Shown in pieces: positions 26,977 to 34,318 of a DNA stretch of 44,386 nt (positions are counted from its first letter, which is position 1; every line of letters begins with the position of its first letter). This stretch comes from Halotalea alkalilenta DSM 17697 (GTDB lineage: Bacteria > Pseudomonadota > Gammaproteobacteria > Pseudomonadales > Halomonadaceae), in assembly GCF_000621205.1 (NCBI RefSeq), contig NZ_JHYY01000042.1, positions 1 to 44,386 of the forward strand, in the 5' to 3' direction. The translations under genes were made by a program, and so were the position numbers. The notes under the pieces are model-generated. The model saw only the letters and a list, made by a program, of their open reading frames with translations, was not told the DNA's origin and searched no databases.

Positions 26977-27882
26977 TCAATGGACCTCGCCCGACTCCAT
27001 GCAACCCGCGACCGTTTCGGTCAAAAGCTCGGCCATTGCGCGGGTCGCAGGCCCGGCACCGTCGAACTCCTTGAAATAGAGCTGCATCGGCACCTCGCGT
27101 CGCGCTCCCTCGGTGAGCGGTAGCGCCAGTAGTTCACCCCGCGTACTCAGCTCGTTGAGCCGTGGCCGGGTCACCCAGGCGAAGCCCAGTCCGCGACGAA
27201 GCATCTCCAGGCCGGTGGAGGCATGGCCGACCGTCCAGCGCTGCTCGGCGCCGAGCCAGCCGGAATCGAGCGGCTCACGGCGGGCCGAGTCACGAATCAC
27301 GATCTGGCGGTAGGCGCGCAGGTCGCGCAGATCCAGCGGACGCCCGAGCGCATGCAGCGGGTGCGCGGGATGGGCAGCAGCAATGAATTCGATGCTCGCC
27401 AGCGGCGTGCCGAGAAAGCCCTGCACGGTGATGCCGGTGACCAGCAGATCGATACGCCCCTGCAACAGTAGTTCAGGACCACCGTTGAGCACGCACTCAT
27501 AGAGCTGGACGCGGGTCTGCGGAAACCGCTGGGAGAAAGCATCGAGTGCCCGGGCCAGCGCCTCCACTGGGAATATCTGGTCGATCCCCACGGCGATCTC
27601 GGCCTCCGTACCGGCGGAGAAATCGACCGCCAGCGCTTCCAATGCCCGCGCGCCCTCGAGCAGCTGACGCGCCCGCCGCAGCAGCGTCGAGCCCGCCTCG
27701 GTGAGGCGCACTTGACGACCGTTGGTGACCAGCAGTCGTACCCCGAGCTGCTGCTCTAGCTTGTGCACCGCATGGTTGATCGTCGAGGGACTCTTGTGGA
27801 TGGCTTCCGCCGCCTTGGCGAAGCCGCCGTGGTCGGCGACGGCGGCGAGCATCTGCCATTGCGCGAGGGTGATACGTGACAT
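26977..27882 (-). CDS. LysR-family transcriptional regulator
   Basis: 301 residues. An N-terminal winged helix-turn-helix (LAQWQMLAAVADHGGFAKAA, then SPSTINHAVHKLEQQLGV) is followed by the two-lobed ligand-binding domain (AVGIDQIFPVEAL, ELLLQGRIDLLVTGITV, GLGFAWVTRPRLNEL). The effector is unknown. LysR genes usually control a neighbour; the glutathione transferase gene directly downstream on the same strand is the likeliest candidate, and the divergent M23 peptidase 299 bp upstream is less likely. Confidence 0.9.
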   Translation of the reverse strand: MSRITLAQWQMLAAVADHGGFAKAAEAIHKSPSTINHAVHKLEQQLGVRLLVTNGRQVRLTEAGSTLLRRARQLLEGARALEALAVDFSAGTEAEIAVGIDQIFPVEALARALDAFSQRFPQTRVQLYECVLNGGPELLLQGRIDLLVTGITVQGFLGTPLASIEFIAAAHPAHPLHALGRPLDLRDLRAYRQIVIRDSARREPLDSGWLGAEQRWTVGHASTGLEMLRRGLGFAWVTRPRLNELSTRGELLALPLTEGARREVPMQLYFKEFDGAGPATRAMAELLTETVAGCMESGEVH

Positions 27883-28181
27883 GAATTTCTGCTTCCGGGA
27901 CGGTTTGAGAAGGAAAGAAAGCGACCACTAACGTCGCGATACGCGACCCAGAGCGGGCGGGTGCAGCATTCCTTTTTATTTGCACTTTTTTTACATTTCT
28001 TAAAACACCCCTCCACAGCCCCCGCGAAACGTGGAAACGATCTTGAAAAATGGCTCAACCATGCGCTTCGGCGGCCGATAAGGCAGTCATGGACGCGCTA
28101 GGCACCCGAAGTCTTATAGGGTAATGTTGCCGAGCCAATCTTTACCCTTACAACTTTTTCATTTTACGGCCTTTACTCAAT
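27883..28181. other. Divergent intergenic region, lysR / M23 peptidase
   Basis: AT-richer than its surroundings, with T runs near 27971-28002 and 28140-28164. No gene, clear operator or confident -10/-35 pair was found. Confidence 0.5.
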
Positions 28182-29816
28182 ATGTTGCGAATCTTCAGTT
28201 CGCTCCCACGCAGCCATAAGTTCCTGCTGCTACCGGTGACCACCATGGTCACGGTCCTGGGAGCCCACGAATTGCTCAAGACAGAGGAATCTCCCTCTTC
28301 CCCGGAAGTTTCTTCCATCGTTCAAACCAGTAGCCTCATGCCCATCCGGTCCGCCGAGGCGGAAGGCCCCGAGATCGCTCCGGCACAGGGCTACAGTGTC
28401 GATGTAGCCAGCGCTCTCGCGCTCCAGGCGGCGCTGGCCCAACGCCAGCCGAAGCAGAACGAACAAATACCTCCGCCCAACTTGGTCGCATCGGCCAATG
28501 CCGGCCCTTCCAGCCAGGAAGAATCCCAGGCGCGCAGCGACATTCGCAAACGCCTGTTCGCTTCTCTGGGGAGGGTCGGCGAAGACGATCCACACTACGA
28601 TGATGGCTTCTCAGCCGACCCACTCTATCTCTCCGAGATGGACAGCTACCCCGGCCTGAGCGAAGAGATCGACTCCCATTCGGCCTATGTCGCTGAATGG
28701 CAGACCTACGCCGTGCAGCCTGGGGATTCGTTCACCAGTATCGCGAGCCAAAGCCTGGGACTCGGCTACTCCGAGGTGATGAATCTGCTCGATGCCGCGC
28801 CGGATGCCGAGACCCGCCGCCTGCTGGTCAATATGCGCGTCGGCTCGACGCTCGATTACAAGCTCGATGAAGACGGCCATCTCGTCGGTCTCAAGATGAT
28901 GCGCAACCTTCGCGAAGGGGTGCAGCTCACCCGCAAGGCCGAAGGCAACGGCTTCGACTACGCCAACATCGCGCGCGACGTGGAATCCACCCAGAGGCTG
29001 TTCGCCGGTACCGTGCAGGGCAGCTTCAGCCAATCGGCGCAGGCGACGGGGCTTTCGAGCGGCGAGGTCGCCGAGCTGACCCGCACGCTGTCGAAGAAGA
29101 TCAACTTCCGCCGCCAGGCGCACGATGGCGATCATTTCCAGGTCCTGGTCGAATCCGACGTGATCGACGGCAAGCCGATGAGCTCGCGCATCCTCGCCGC
29201 CCAGTACCAGGGCTCGCAGACCGAGATCTCAGTGATCCGCTATAACGACCAGTTCTACACCCCGGACGGCAAGGGGCTCGATCCCGCCTTCGAACGATAC
29301 CCGTTCGCCGGCAACCATCGGCTCAGCTCACCGTTCGACCTCAACCGTCGCCACCCGGTCACCGGGCGGGTCGCGCCCCACCATGGCACCGACTTCGCGA
29401 TGCCGACCGGGACGCCGATCAAAGCACCGGCGAATGGACGAGTGGTCCAGGTAGGCAGCAACCGCTTCGCCGGACGCTATGTGGTCATCGATCACGGAAA
29501 CGGAATGAAGACTCGCTATCTGCATCTGTCGCGGGCGCTGGTGAGCAATGGACAGCAGATCACCATGAACGATCGCATCGCGCTCTCCGGCAGCACTGGT
29601 CGAGTCACCGGCCCCCACCTGCACTACGAGATCCTGGTCAACAATCGCCCGGTCGACGCAATGCGCCTGAAACTACCCGGCGGCCAGAGCCTGAGCGGTC
29701 AGCAGCTGGCCAATTTCCGCGAACGCAGTGGCGAGATGCTGGCCAAGCTCAATGACGCCCGCCAGGGTCGCGCCTATGCCAACCTTCAGCGCAGCGGCGC
29801 CAGCGACGACAGCTGA
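28182..29816 (+). CDS. M23 family murein endopeptidase with OapA/LysM-like domain (MepM-like)
   Basis: Cell-wall hydrolase predicted to cut peptide cross-links so the murein sacculus can expand. It has 544 residues. An N-terminal membrane anchor (about 14-28, LLLPVTTMVTVLGA) is followed by a low-complexity periplasmic stretch and an OapA/LysM-like domain (WQTYAVQPGDSFTSIASQSL, about 170-210). The M23 domain at about 385-500 has HHGTDFA and HLHYE, the zinc ligands, both intact, so it should be an active enzyme rather than an EnvC-type activator. No good Shine-Dalgarno sequence precedes the ATG at 28182, so the start is less certain. A 15-bp hairpin follows. Confidence 0.92.
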   Translation: MLRIFSSLPRSHKFLLLPVTTMVTVLGAHELLKTEESPSSPEVSSIVQTSSLMPIRSAEAEGPEIAPAQGYSVDVASALALQAALAQRQPKQNEQIPPPNLVASANAGPSSQEESQARSDIRKRLFASLGRVGEDDPHYDDGFSADPLYLSEMDSYPGLSEEIDSHSAYVAEWQTYAVQPGDSFTSIASQSLGLGYSEVMNLLDAAPDAETRRLLVNMRVGSTLDYKLDEDGHLVGLKMMRNLREGVQLTRKAEGNGFDYANIARDVESTQRLFAGTVQGSFSQSAQATGLSSGEVAELTRTLSKKINFRRQAHDGDHFQVLVESDVIDGKPMSSRILAAQYQGSQTEISVIRYNDQFYTPDGKGLDPAFERYPFAGNHRLSSPFDLNRRHPVTGRVAPHHGTDFAMPTGTPIKAPANGRVVQVGSNRFAGRYVVIDHGNGMKTRYLHLSRALVSNGQQITMNDRIALSGSTGRVTGPHLHYEILVNNRPVDAMRLKLPGGQSLSGQQLANFRERSGEMLAKLNDARQGRAYANLQRSGASDDS

Positions 29817-29832
29817 ACGTGACGCATGACAT

Positions 29833-29866
29833 GCCACCGCCGCGGCCCCTGGGCCGCGGCGGTGGC
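29833..29866. terminator. Strong hairpin between convergent genes, possible bidirectional terminator
   Basis: Perfect 15-bp stem GCCACCGCCGCGGCC with loop CCTG. It lies 16 bp after the M23 gene and 36 bp beyond the stop of the convergent CoA-binding gene. There is no U tract on either side, so termination would depend on stem strength or Rho. Confidence 0.5.
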
Positions 29867-29902
29867 GTATCCGCTCGACTACGCTGGGCTCTTCCTCTTC
29901 CT

Positions 29903-30322
29903 TCAGAGCGCTAGACGGGTGATCTCGATCGCCGGGCAGCGATCTACGATCACCGTCACTCCCGCCTGACGCGCCCGCTGCTCGGCCACCGGATCGCGCA
30001 CTCCCAGCTGTAGCCATAGCGCCTCCGGCAGCGGCGACAGCATGAGCATTTCGTTGACCAGGGCGGCGACCGCATCGCTGCGCCGGAAGACATCGACGAT
30101 ATCGATCGGCTGCTGGATGTCGGCCAGGCTCGCCACCACCTCGCAGCCCAGAATCATTCGCCCTGCCCCGGATGGATTGACCGGGTACAGCCGGTGTCCG
30201 TGGGCCAGCAATCGCTGCATGACCTGATGACTTGGACGCACTGGGTCATCGCTGGCACCAACCAATGCTATGCTGCGCGGTCGACCAAGCAGCGCACGAA
30301 CGATCGCGTCATCATTCACCAC
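29903..30322 (-). CDS. CoA-binding domain protein, YccU family
   Basis: 139-residue single-domain Rossmann protein. It shows SIALVGASDDPVRPSHQVMQ with the nucleotide-binding turn, then HRLYPVNPSGAGRMILG and ALWLQLGVRDPVAEQRARQA, which are the core of the CoA-binding (succinyl-CoA ligase alpha-like) family. The physiological role is unknown in this family. Its start overlaps the upstream 113-residue gene by 11 bp, implying coupling. Confidence 0.9.
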   Translation of the reverse strand: MVNDDAIVRALLGRPRSIALVGASDDPVRPSHQVMQRLLAHGHRLYPVNPSGAGRMILGCEVVASLADIQQPIDIVDVFRRSDAVAALVNEMLMLSPLPEALWLQLGVRDPVAEQRARQAGVTVIVDRCPAIEITRLAL

Positions 30323-30653
30323 TCCTCTCCTCCATGCGCTTGATGATCAGCGCCTCCACCATGCTGCGCCATTCACCGTCCAAGTCATCTTCCACAGGAT
30401 CACGACCCGCGCGCCGATACCAATAGCCCGCGTTGCCGAGGTCTCCCTCGCGACGATGCAGGTGCGCATGAACCCAGGCGGCATCGCGCGAGGCTTCGGC
30501 CTCGACCTCGTCATGCGCGGCCTGCCAGTCTCCACGGCCGACCCACCACAGCGCGCGCAACGGCGCGGATAGCCCCGGTGGCGCCTGGTCCATTCTCAGT
30601 GAAGCTTCGAACCCCTCGAGGCTGGCGTTCTCACTCTGGTCCATCGAATCCAT
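30312..30653 (-). CDS. Small conserved soluble protein of unknown function
   Basis: 113 residues, acidic, no signal peptide or membrane segment. It contains LRALWWVGRGDWQAAHDEVE, then DAAWVHAHLHRREGDLGNAG and YWYRRAG, a pattern I recall from uncharacterised proteobacterial proteins of this size with helical-repeat character; no catalytic motif is evident. AAGGAGG lies 5 bp before the ATG at 30653, a strong ribosome site. It is first in a two-gene unit with the CoA-binding gene, with which it overlaps by 11 bp. Confidence 0.8.
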   Translation of the reverse strand: MDSMDQSENASLEGFEASLRMDQAPPGLSAPLRALWWVGRGDWQAAHDEVEAEASRDAAWVHAHLHRREGDLGNAGYWYRRAGRDPVEDDLDGEWRSMVEALIIKRMEERSGE

Positions 30654-30684
30654 CCTCCTTTGTCATGAGCTCGACGCTGCCGAC

Positions 30685-30710
30685 GAAAAAGCCCGGCTGG
30701 AAGCCGGGCC
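30685..30710 (-). terminator. Intrinsic terminator of the NlpE-like gene
   Basis: On the minus strand GCCCGGCT-TCC-AGCCGGGC followed immediately by TTTTTCG, 55 bp after the stop at 30765. Confidence 0.88.
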
Positions 30711-30764
30711 CTACGATGGTGAGCCAGATACCGGCCACCATATCGATCTTTGCCGGGAGGAGAC

Positions 30765-31190
30765 TCAGCGGCGTTTGAGGGTCATGTCAGCACCGGTCTG
30801 GGAAGTACGCATCTCGTTATCGAGGACCAGCAGGTTACCATCGTCCAGCGGGCGCAGATTGTAGATGGTATTGCCGTCAGCGCCCTTGAGCTGATAAACG
30901 AGCGGCAGCTGCTGCGGACCTGCGTTCTCGAGGACGAGGAAGTTACCACGGGTGACCAAGACCTGATCGCTCTTGCCTTCGCGTACGCTACGAAGCTCGT
31001 AGGTGCCCGCGACATCGTCGTCGTTACGCATTTGCAGCTGGGTACTGATGCCCGAGCAATCCGCGCAAGGCAATACCCCTGCGTAATCGCCCGCGACCTT
31101 TCCGTAGGGCGTCTGGGGCGAACTGGCGCAGCCGGCCAGTGCAGTCAAAGCGGCGAGAGCGCCAGCGGAAGCCAACACTTTGAGTCGCAT
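30765..31190 (-). CDS. NlpE-like outer membrane lipoprotein
   Basis: 141 residues. A lipoprotein signal with lipobox LAGC (Cys21) follows MRLKVLASAGALAALTA. The mature part has GDYAGVLPCADCSGISTQLQ, the signature of the NlpE N-terminal domain with its CxxC. It is shorter than E. coli NlpE, lacking the C-terminal OB domain, as in many short homologues. NlpE proteins report surface contact and copper or redox stress to Cpx in E. coli; the role here is not shown. Two ATGs occur in tandem (31193 and 31190); the second sits at better spacing from AAGGAG. It has its own terminator. Confidence 0.88.
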   Translation of the reverse strand: MRLKVLASAGALAALTALAGCASSPQTPYGKVAGDYAGVLPCADCSGISTQLQMRNDDDVAGTYELRSVREGKSDQVLVTRGNFLVLENAGPQQLPLVYQLKGADGNTIYNLRPLDDGNLLVLDNEMRTSQTGADMTLKRR

Positions 31191-31455
31191 CATGAATCTC
31201 CTTTTTCTGGACCCGAAGCTAAACATAGTCAATGGATGCGAACTCGGCAATTTGTGCTGCGCACGAAGACCCGCCACCCGGCTCCAGCCCACCGTTCTGG
31301 CGCGGTGACAGGGCGAAAGGGCGCCACATGTAAAGCATAGGCCCGAAACGCCTTCCCAGCAGCCAATACGCACCGAAGCGGCTATAGTGAGCGGCATGCA
31401 CGCTCGAACGGCGTGAAGGAAACACAGGGATGAAAGAACGAACGGGGGGCTGCCA

Positions 31456-31809
31456 GTGACAAATCTTCTCTGGATGGCGGTCATCGTCGCTTTGCTGGGG
31501 GGACACGGCTTGCTGCGAGGGTATTCGCCCACGGTATGCAAGACCGTCGTCCTTGCCGCCCTCGGGGTGGTCATTGCCTGCTTGGCGACGATCGGTGGCT
31601 GGTGGGCGTGGACGGTCAATGCGGTGGCGATGCTCGCCTGCGTATTGCTCGCCTTTCACGACGAAGGACGACAACGCGATGCCACCCGCTCGAGCCGCCG
31701 AGCGAGTGCCTCGCGCATCACCGGACTTCGCCAGGCGACACCGCGTGCGGCGACCCCGGCTCGGCGACGCAGGCAAACGCCGCCGAGTAATCTGCGTCGA
31801 GGCGCATGA
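31456..31809 (+). CDS. Hypothetical small membrane protein (GTG start)
   Basis: 117 codons from a GTG with GGGGGG upstream. The first about 67 residues are strongly hydrophobic with two to three membrane segments (LLWMAVIVALLGGHGLL, VVLAALGVVIACLATIGG, NAVAMLACVLLAF). The remaining 50 are Arg/Ser/Ala-rich and look like out-of-frame GC-rich DNA, so the reading frame may be damaged near residue 70. The family is not recognised. It overlaps the start of the GNAT remnant. 31194-31455 upstream holds no gene. Confidence 0.4.
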   Translation: MTNLLWMAVIVALLGGHGLLRGYSPTVCKTVVLAALGVVIACLATIGGWWAWTVNAVAMLACVLLAFHDEGRQRDATRSSRRASASRITGLRQATPRAATPARRRRQTPPSNLRRGA

Positions 31810-31961
31810 TGCTAAGCTTCAGGGAGGCCGGCTGCTACAAGGTCATGCTGATGACCGGCGCCCAAGACGCGGGCACTCTGCGCTTTTACCAACGCTGCGG
31901 CTTCATCAGTCAAAAGACTGCGTTCGAGCGCAGGCGCCAGCCGATGCGCGACGAGCGCTAG
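31806..31961 (+). pseudogene. GNAT acetyltransferase remnant (C-terminal end)
   Basis: A 51-codon frame reads FREAGCYKVMLMTGAQDAGT, then LRFYQRCGFISQKTAFERR. This is the final part of a GNAT acetyltransferase (EAGCYKVMLLTG-type strand, then FYxxxGF). The acetyl-CoA-binding R/Q-xx-G-x-G/A motif and everything before it are missing, so it cannot be active. An ATG ATG pair at its start overlaps the stop of the upstream frame, but no ribosome site is seen. Confidence 0.6.
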
Positions 31962-32006
31962 AGCGCTTTCGCGCATTTCGAACCCATCGCCTGATCAGGC
32001 CGGAGC

Positions 32007-32138
32007 CTAGATCTGCGAGAGAAAGGTCATTCCCCCCACCAAGCCGCATGCGGAGGCGAAAAGAAACAGTGCCGCAGCGAACCGAGAGAGCTTGGAATGA
32101 GTAGAGCGACGAGGGGAAAGAGGTCTATCGACGAGCAT
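32007..32138 (-). CDS. Hypothetical 43-residue single-pass membrane protein
   Basis: The ATG at 32138 has a good Shine-Dalgarno (AGGAGAG, 7 bp spacing). A basic N-terminus (RPLSPRRSTHSKLSR) is followed by one membrane segment (FAAALFLFASACGLVGGMTF). The family is not recognised. Short length makes chance possible; the ribosome site and the charge-then-helix layout support it. The frame is open further upstream but the internal ATG is better placed. 32139-32374 shows nothing else. Confidence 0.45.
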   Translation of the reverse strand: MLVDRPLSPRRSTHSKLSRFAAALFLFASACGLVGGMTFLSQI

Positions 32139-32374
32139 GTATGACTCTCCTGTACCGCCATAGTGGAGCCCCATCCTCGCACTAGCGCCGGCCGGATGAA
32201 TTAGCGAATCCTTAGCATGCATTAATGAACAGCGTTTTGACTTCCAAGGGAAAATTTCGCCACTCGTTGCGGCGAGACGCCGTCAGCGAGCGGGGCGGCG
32301 AGGCAGACGAAAAGAGGCCCGATCCCGCCAGCGGTACGGTTCGAACCACCGAACGAGGCGATTCGACTGGAGTC

Positions 32375-32426
32375 CAAAAAGCGAACCCTCCTGTCGGCCG
32401 CTGGAAGCGCAGCCGTTCAGGAGGGT
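32375..32426 (-). terminator. Terminator of the interrupted tRNA-Ile gene
   Basis: On the minus strand ACCCTCCTG (32418-32426) pairs with CAGGAGGGT (32385-32393), enclosing the smaller stems CGGC/GCCG and CGCT-TCC-AGCG. It is followed by TCGCTTTTTGG. It begins 14 bp after the tRNA CCA. Confidence 0.82.
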
Positions 32427-32439
32427 CACGGTATGGGGA

Positions 32440-32773
32440 TGGTGGGCCGTGTTGGGCTCGAACCAACGACCAAAGGATTATGCTTACCACTTCGGCTTTC
32501 GCCGCCCGTTTCCGGTTCGTGGTCTGGACTCTGTCTTGCCTTTCGGCCTTCCCGTCGAGTCTCTACACGTTCCCCCTCGCAGGGGCTTCGCTCGGCGTTG
32601 GCATAGCGCTACGAAGGCGCCTTAGCGTTCACCGAATTTGAGAAGTTCTACTTCAAGGCAGAGCGAACTTACCTTGAGCAACCCATGCAGGTCCACCCCG
32701 TGCCTCGCGCTATACGAGGGGTAGGGATGCCCCCAGTCAAGTCCTCTGCTCTAACCAACTGAGCTAACGGCCC
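32440..32773 (-). tRNA. tRNA-Ile (CAU), gene interrupted by a 257-nt group I intron
   Basis: Exon 1 is 32740-32773 (34 nt) and exon 2 is 32440-32482 (43 nt). Joined, they give a perfect 77-nt cloverleaf with encoded CCA: acceptor GGGCCGU/ACGGCCC, D arm GCUC/GAGC, anticodon stem GAGGA/UCCUU with loop CUCAUAA, T arm GUUGG/CCAAC. The CAU anticodon plus the UUAGCUCAG D region and UGGUCG variable region match the minor isoleucine tRNA (C34 becomes lysidine by TilS, reading AUA) rather than elongator Met. The intron lies between U33 and C34, directly before the anticodon, so the unspliced RNA cannot function. A promoter lies just upstream and a terminator just downstream. Confidence 0.93.
32483..32739 (-). 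ncRNA. Group I self-splicing intron (IC3-like) in tRNA-Ile(CAU)
   Basis: 257 nt. Core elements on the minus strand: CAAATTCGGTGAACGCTAAG and TATGCCAACGCCGAGCGAAG (P4-P6 side), GTGTAGAGACTCGACGGGA (P3'/P7, 32549-32567), P7 GACUC (32557-32561) with GAGUC (32527-32531), P8 GCC-GAAA-GGC, P9 CGGC-GAAA-GCCG. The last base is G. The guide GGUU-g-CUC pairs with exon GAG-GACU (one bulged G), giving the required U.G at the 5' splice site; the adjacent AUG pairs with the 3' exon CAU (P10). About 55 nt between the splice site and the guide form a separate GC hairpin. No homing endonuclease is encoded. The core resembles cyanobacterial tRNA-Leu and Azoarcus tRNA-Ile introns. Confidence 0.92.
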
Positions 32774-32785
32774 ACACAGATCGAG

Positions 32786-32814
32786 ATTGTCGCACATTGA
32801 ACATGTGCCAGCAA
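32786..32814 (-). promoter_or_regulatory. Promoter of tRNA-Ile with palindromic spacer
   Basis: On the minus strand TTGCTG (32809-32814), 17-bp spacer, GACAAT (32786-32791); the predicted start is about 6 nt before the mature tRNA 5' end. The spacer is exactly an inverted repeat, GCACAT-GTTCA-ATGTGC. Confidence 0.55.
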
Positions 32815-32913
32815 CGAGCGAACTGAATTTCATCTACGGCGACTTCTCTACCCGCTGGCGAACTCATCCGGATCCATCAAAGCCCGGCTTTCGGTCTCTC
32901 GACGCACAATGTC

Positions 32914-32943
32914 TTGTTTGGCAAACCGTCTGTTTGCTAGCAT
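32914..32943 (+). promoter_or_regulatory. Possible promoter/operator of the CynX-like gene
   Basis: TTGTTT, 18-bp spacer, TAGCAT, with an inverted repeat GCAAAC-CGTCT-GTTTGC (32921-32937) between them. About 100 nt upstream of the chosen start. The hexamers are weak matches. Confidence 0.35.
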
Positions 32944-33043
32944 GGCCGGCAGACATGGCGCCACCTCGGCATCATGCGTAAGCGTTAACGTCAGCCAACG
33001 CAAACAACGGGACTTTCGCGTCCCCTCGTCAGGCGTTGCGTTC

Positions 33044-34264
33044 ATGACGTTCTCCCCTACGGCCGCCGGTGCCGAAAAATCCTTTTGGCGCTCTTCCCTG
33101 CTTCTCGGCATCGTTCTGATCGCCGCCAACCTGCGTGCCCCCATCACAGCGCTTGGGCCAGTGCTATCGGAACTGCAACTGCATTTCGCCATGACCCCGG
33201 CGGTGGCCGGTCTGCTTAATGCGCTACCTTTGTTGATCTTCGCTTGCGGCTCACCGATGGCTCCCTGGCTGACACGGCGCCTGGGACTCGAGCGCGCGCT
33301 GTTCGGCGCGCTTTGCCTGATCGCCATGGGGTGCCTGCTGCGCTCCAGCGGCCTTTATCCCGGCCTGTGGCTGGGCACGGTGCTGATCGGCGGTGGTATC
33401 GCTGTGGCAAATGTGCTCGTGGTACCGCTGGTCAAGCGGGATTTCCCTGACCATACGGCGCTATGCGTCGGCCTCTACGCTGCGACCATGGCGCTGGTCG
33501 CGGCTCTGGCGAGCGGGCTCGCCGCGCCGCTGTCGGATCTCACGAGCTATGCCTGGAGATTGCCGCTAGGTATCTGGTTCGTGCTCGCAATCCTGGCGGC
33601 TGTTTGCTGGTGGCCCCAGCTCAAAGAGGCTCCCGCCCCTACCCCGGCCATGTCGGGAACCCATGCGAGCCACGCACCGGCACCGGTATGGCGAAGCGCG
33701 ATCGCCTGGCAGGTATCGATGTTCATGGCCCTGCAAACGCTGGTGTTCTACACCCTGATCGACTGGTTCCCTTCCATGGTCAGCGGCGTAGGCATCGGCG
33801 CGGCTCAGGCGGGTACCTATCTGTTCGCCTACCAAGCCATCGCCGTGGTCGCGAACCTTGTGACGTCGGTTGCGATCAGGCGCCTGCACGACCAGCGGTT
33901 GCTCGGGTTCATTTGCTCGCTGTGCATTTGCTGCGGTGTCGCCGGCCTTCTATGGGCACCGACCTGGGCGCTTCTTTGGCTTCTGTTCGCAGGCGTCGGC
34001 GCTGGAATGTCGATGGTCACCTGCCTGACGCTTTTCGGCCTGCGTACCCGTGACCATCACCAGGCGAGCTCACTGTCGGGAATGGCCCAATGCGTAGGCT
34101 ATGGCCTCGGCGCTACCGGGCCTTTCCTCGCAGGATGGCTGCACGACCTGAGTGGAGGGTGGCACGCACCGCTGTTGGTGCTGCTGGCGTCAGCATGCGC
34201 ACAGATCGTATTCGCGGTCCTGGCGGGCCGTAATCGGTATGTGGGGCATTCACAACCAAGCTGA
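33044..34264 (+). CDS. MFS transporter, CynX/NimT family
   Basis: Inner-membrane transporter with about 12 membrane segments, 406 residues from the ATG at 33044. AANLRAPITALGPVLSEL after the first helix and PMAPWLTRRLGLERAL in the first cytoplasmic loop are typical of the CynX/YeaN (cyanate or 2-nitroimidazole exporter) branch. The frame is open 45 codons further upstream, but that stretch is polar, lacks family similarity and overlaps the candidate promoter. The ribosome site is weak. The substrate is unknown; no cyanase gene is nearby. A hairpin follows at 34296-34318. Confidence 0.88.
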   Translation: MTFSPTAAGAEKSFWRSSLLLGIVLIAANLRAPITALGPVLSELQLHFAMTPAVAGLLNALPLLIFACGSPMAPWLTRRLGLERALFGALCLIAMGCLLRSSGLYPGLWLGTVLIGGGIAVANVLVVPLVKRDFPDHTALCVGLYAATMALVAALASGLAAPLSDLTSYAWRLPLGIWFVLAILAAVCWWPQLKEAPAPTPAMSGTHASHAPAPVWRSAIAWQVSMFMALQTLVFYTLIDWFPSMVSGVGIGAAQAGTYLFAYQAIAVVANLVTSVAIRRLHDQRLLGFICSLCICCGVAGLLWAPTWALLWLLFAGVGAGMSMVTCLTLFGLRTRDHHQASSLSGMAQCVGYGLGATGPFLAGWLHDLSGGWHAPLLVLLASACAQIVFAVLAGRNRYVGHSQPS

Positions 34265-34295
34265 TCACTGCCTGACACGGCTTCGAGTAGAAATG

Positions 34296-34318
34296 GCCTG
34301 CGCCCATTCGGCGCAGGC
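34296..34318 (+). terminator. Hairpin after the CynX-like gene
   Basis: Perfect 9-bp stem GCCTGCGCC / GGCGCAGGC with loop CATTC, 31 bp after the stop, followed by GTCGCTATTC. The U tract is weak. Confidence 0.55.

Noticed and set aside
31553-32104. 183-codon Arg/Pro-rich frame overlapping the GNAT remnant
   Set aside because: Out-of-frame reading of GC-rich DNA; the GNAT frame has the recognisable motif.
32225-32641. 138-codon plus-strand frame across the tRNA-Ile intron
   Set aside because: It reads the antisense strand of a tRNA gene and group I intron; the RNA explanation is far stronger.
32440-32773. Two tRNA fragments left by integration of a mobile element (attachment-site scar)
   Set aside because: No direct repeat of tRNA sequence is present, both exons are complementary parts of one tRNA, and the segment between carries group I core pairings and correct splice-site pairings.
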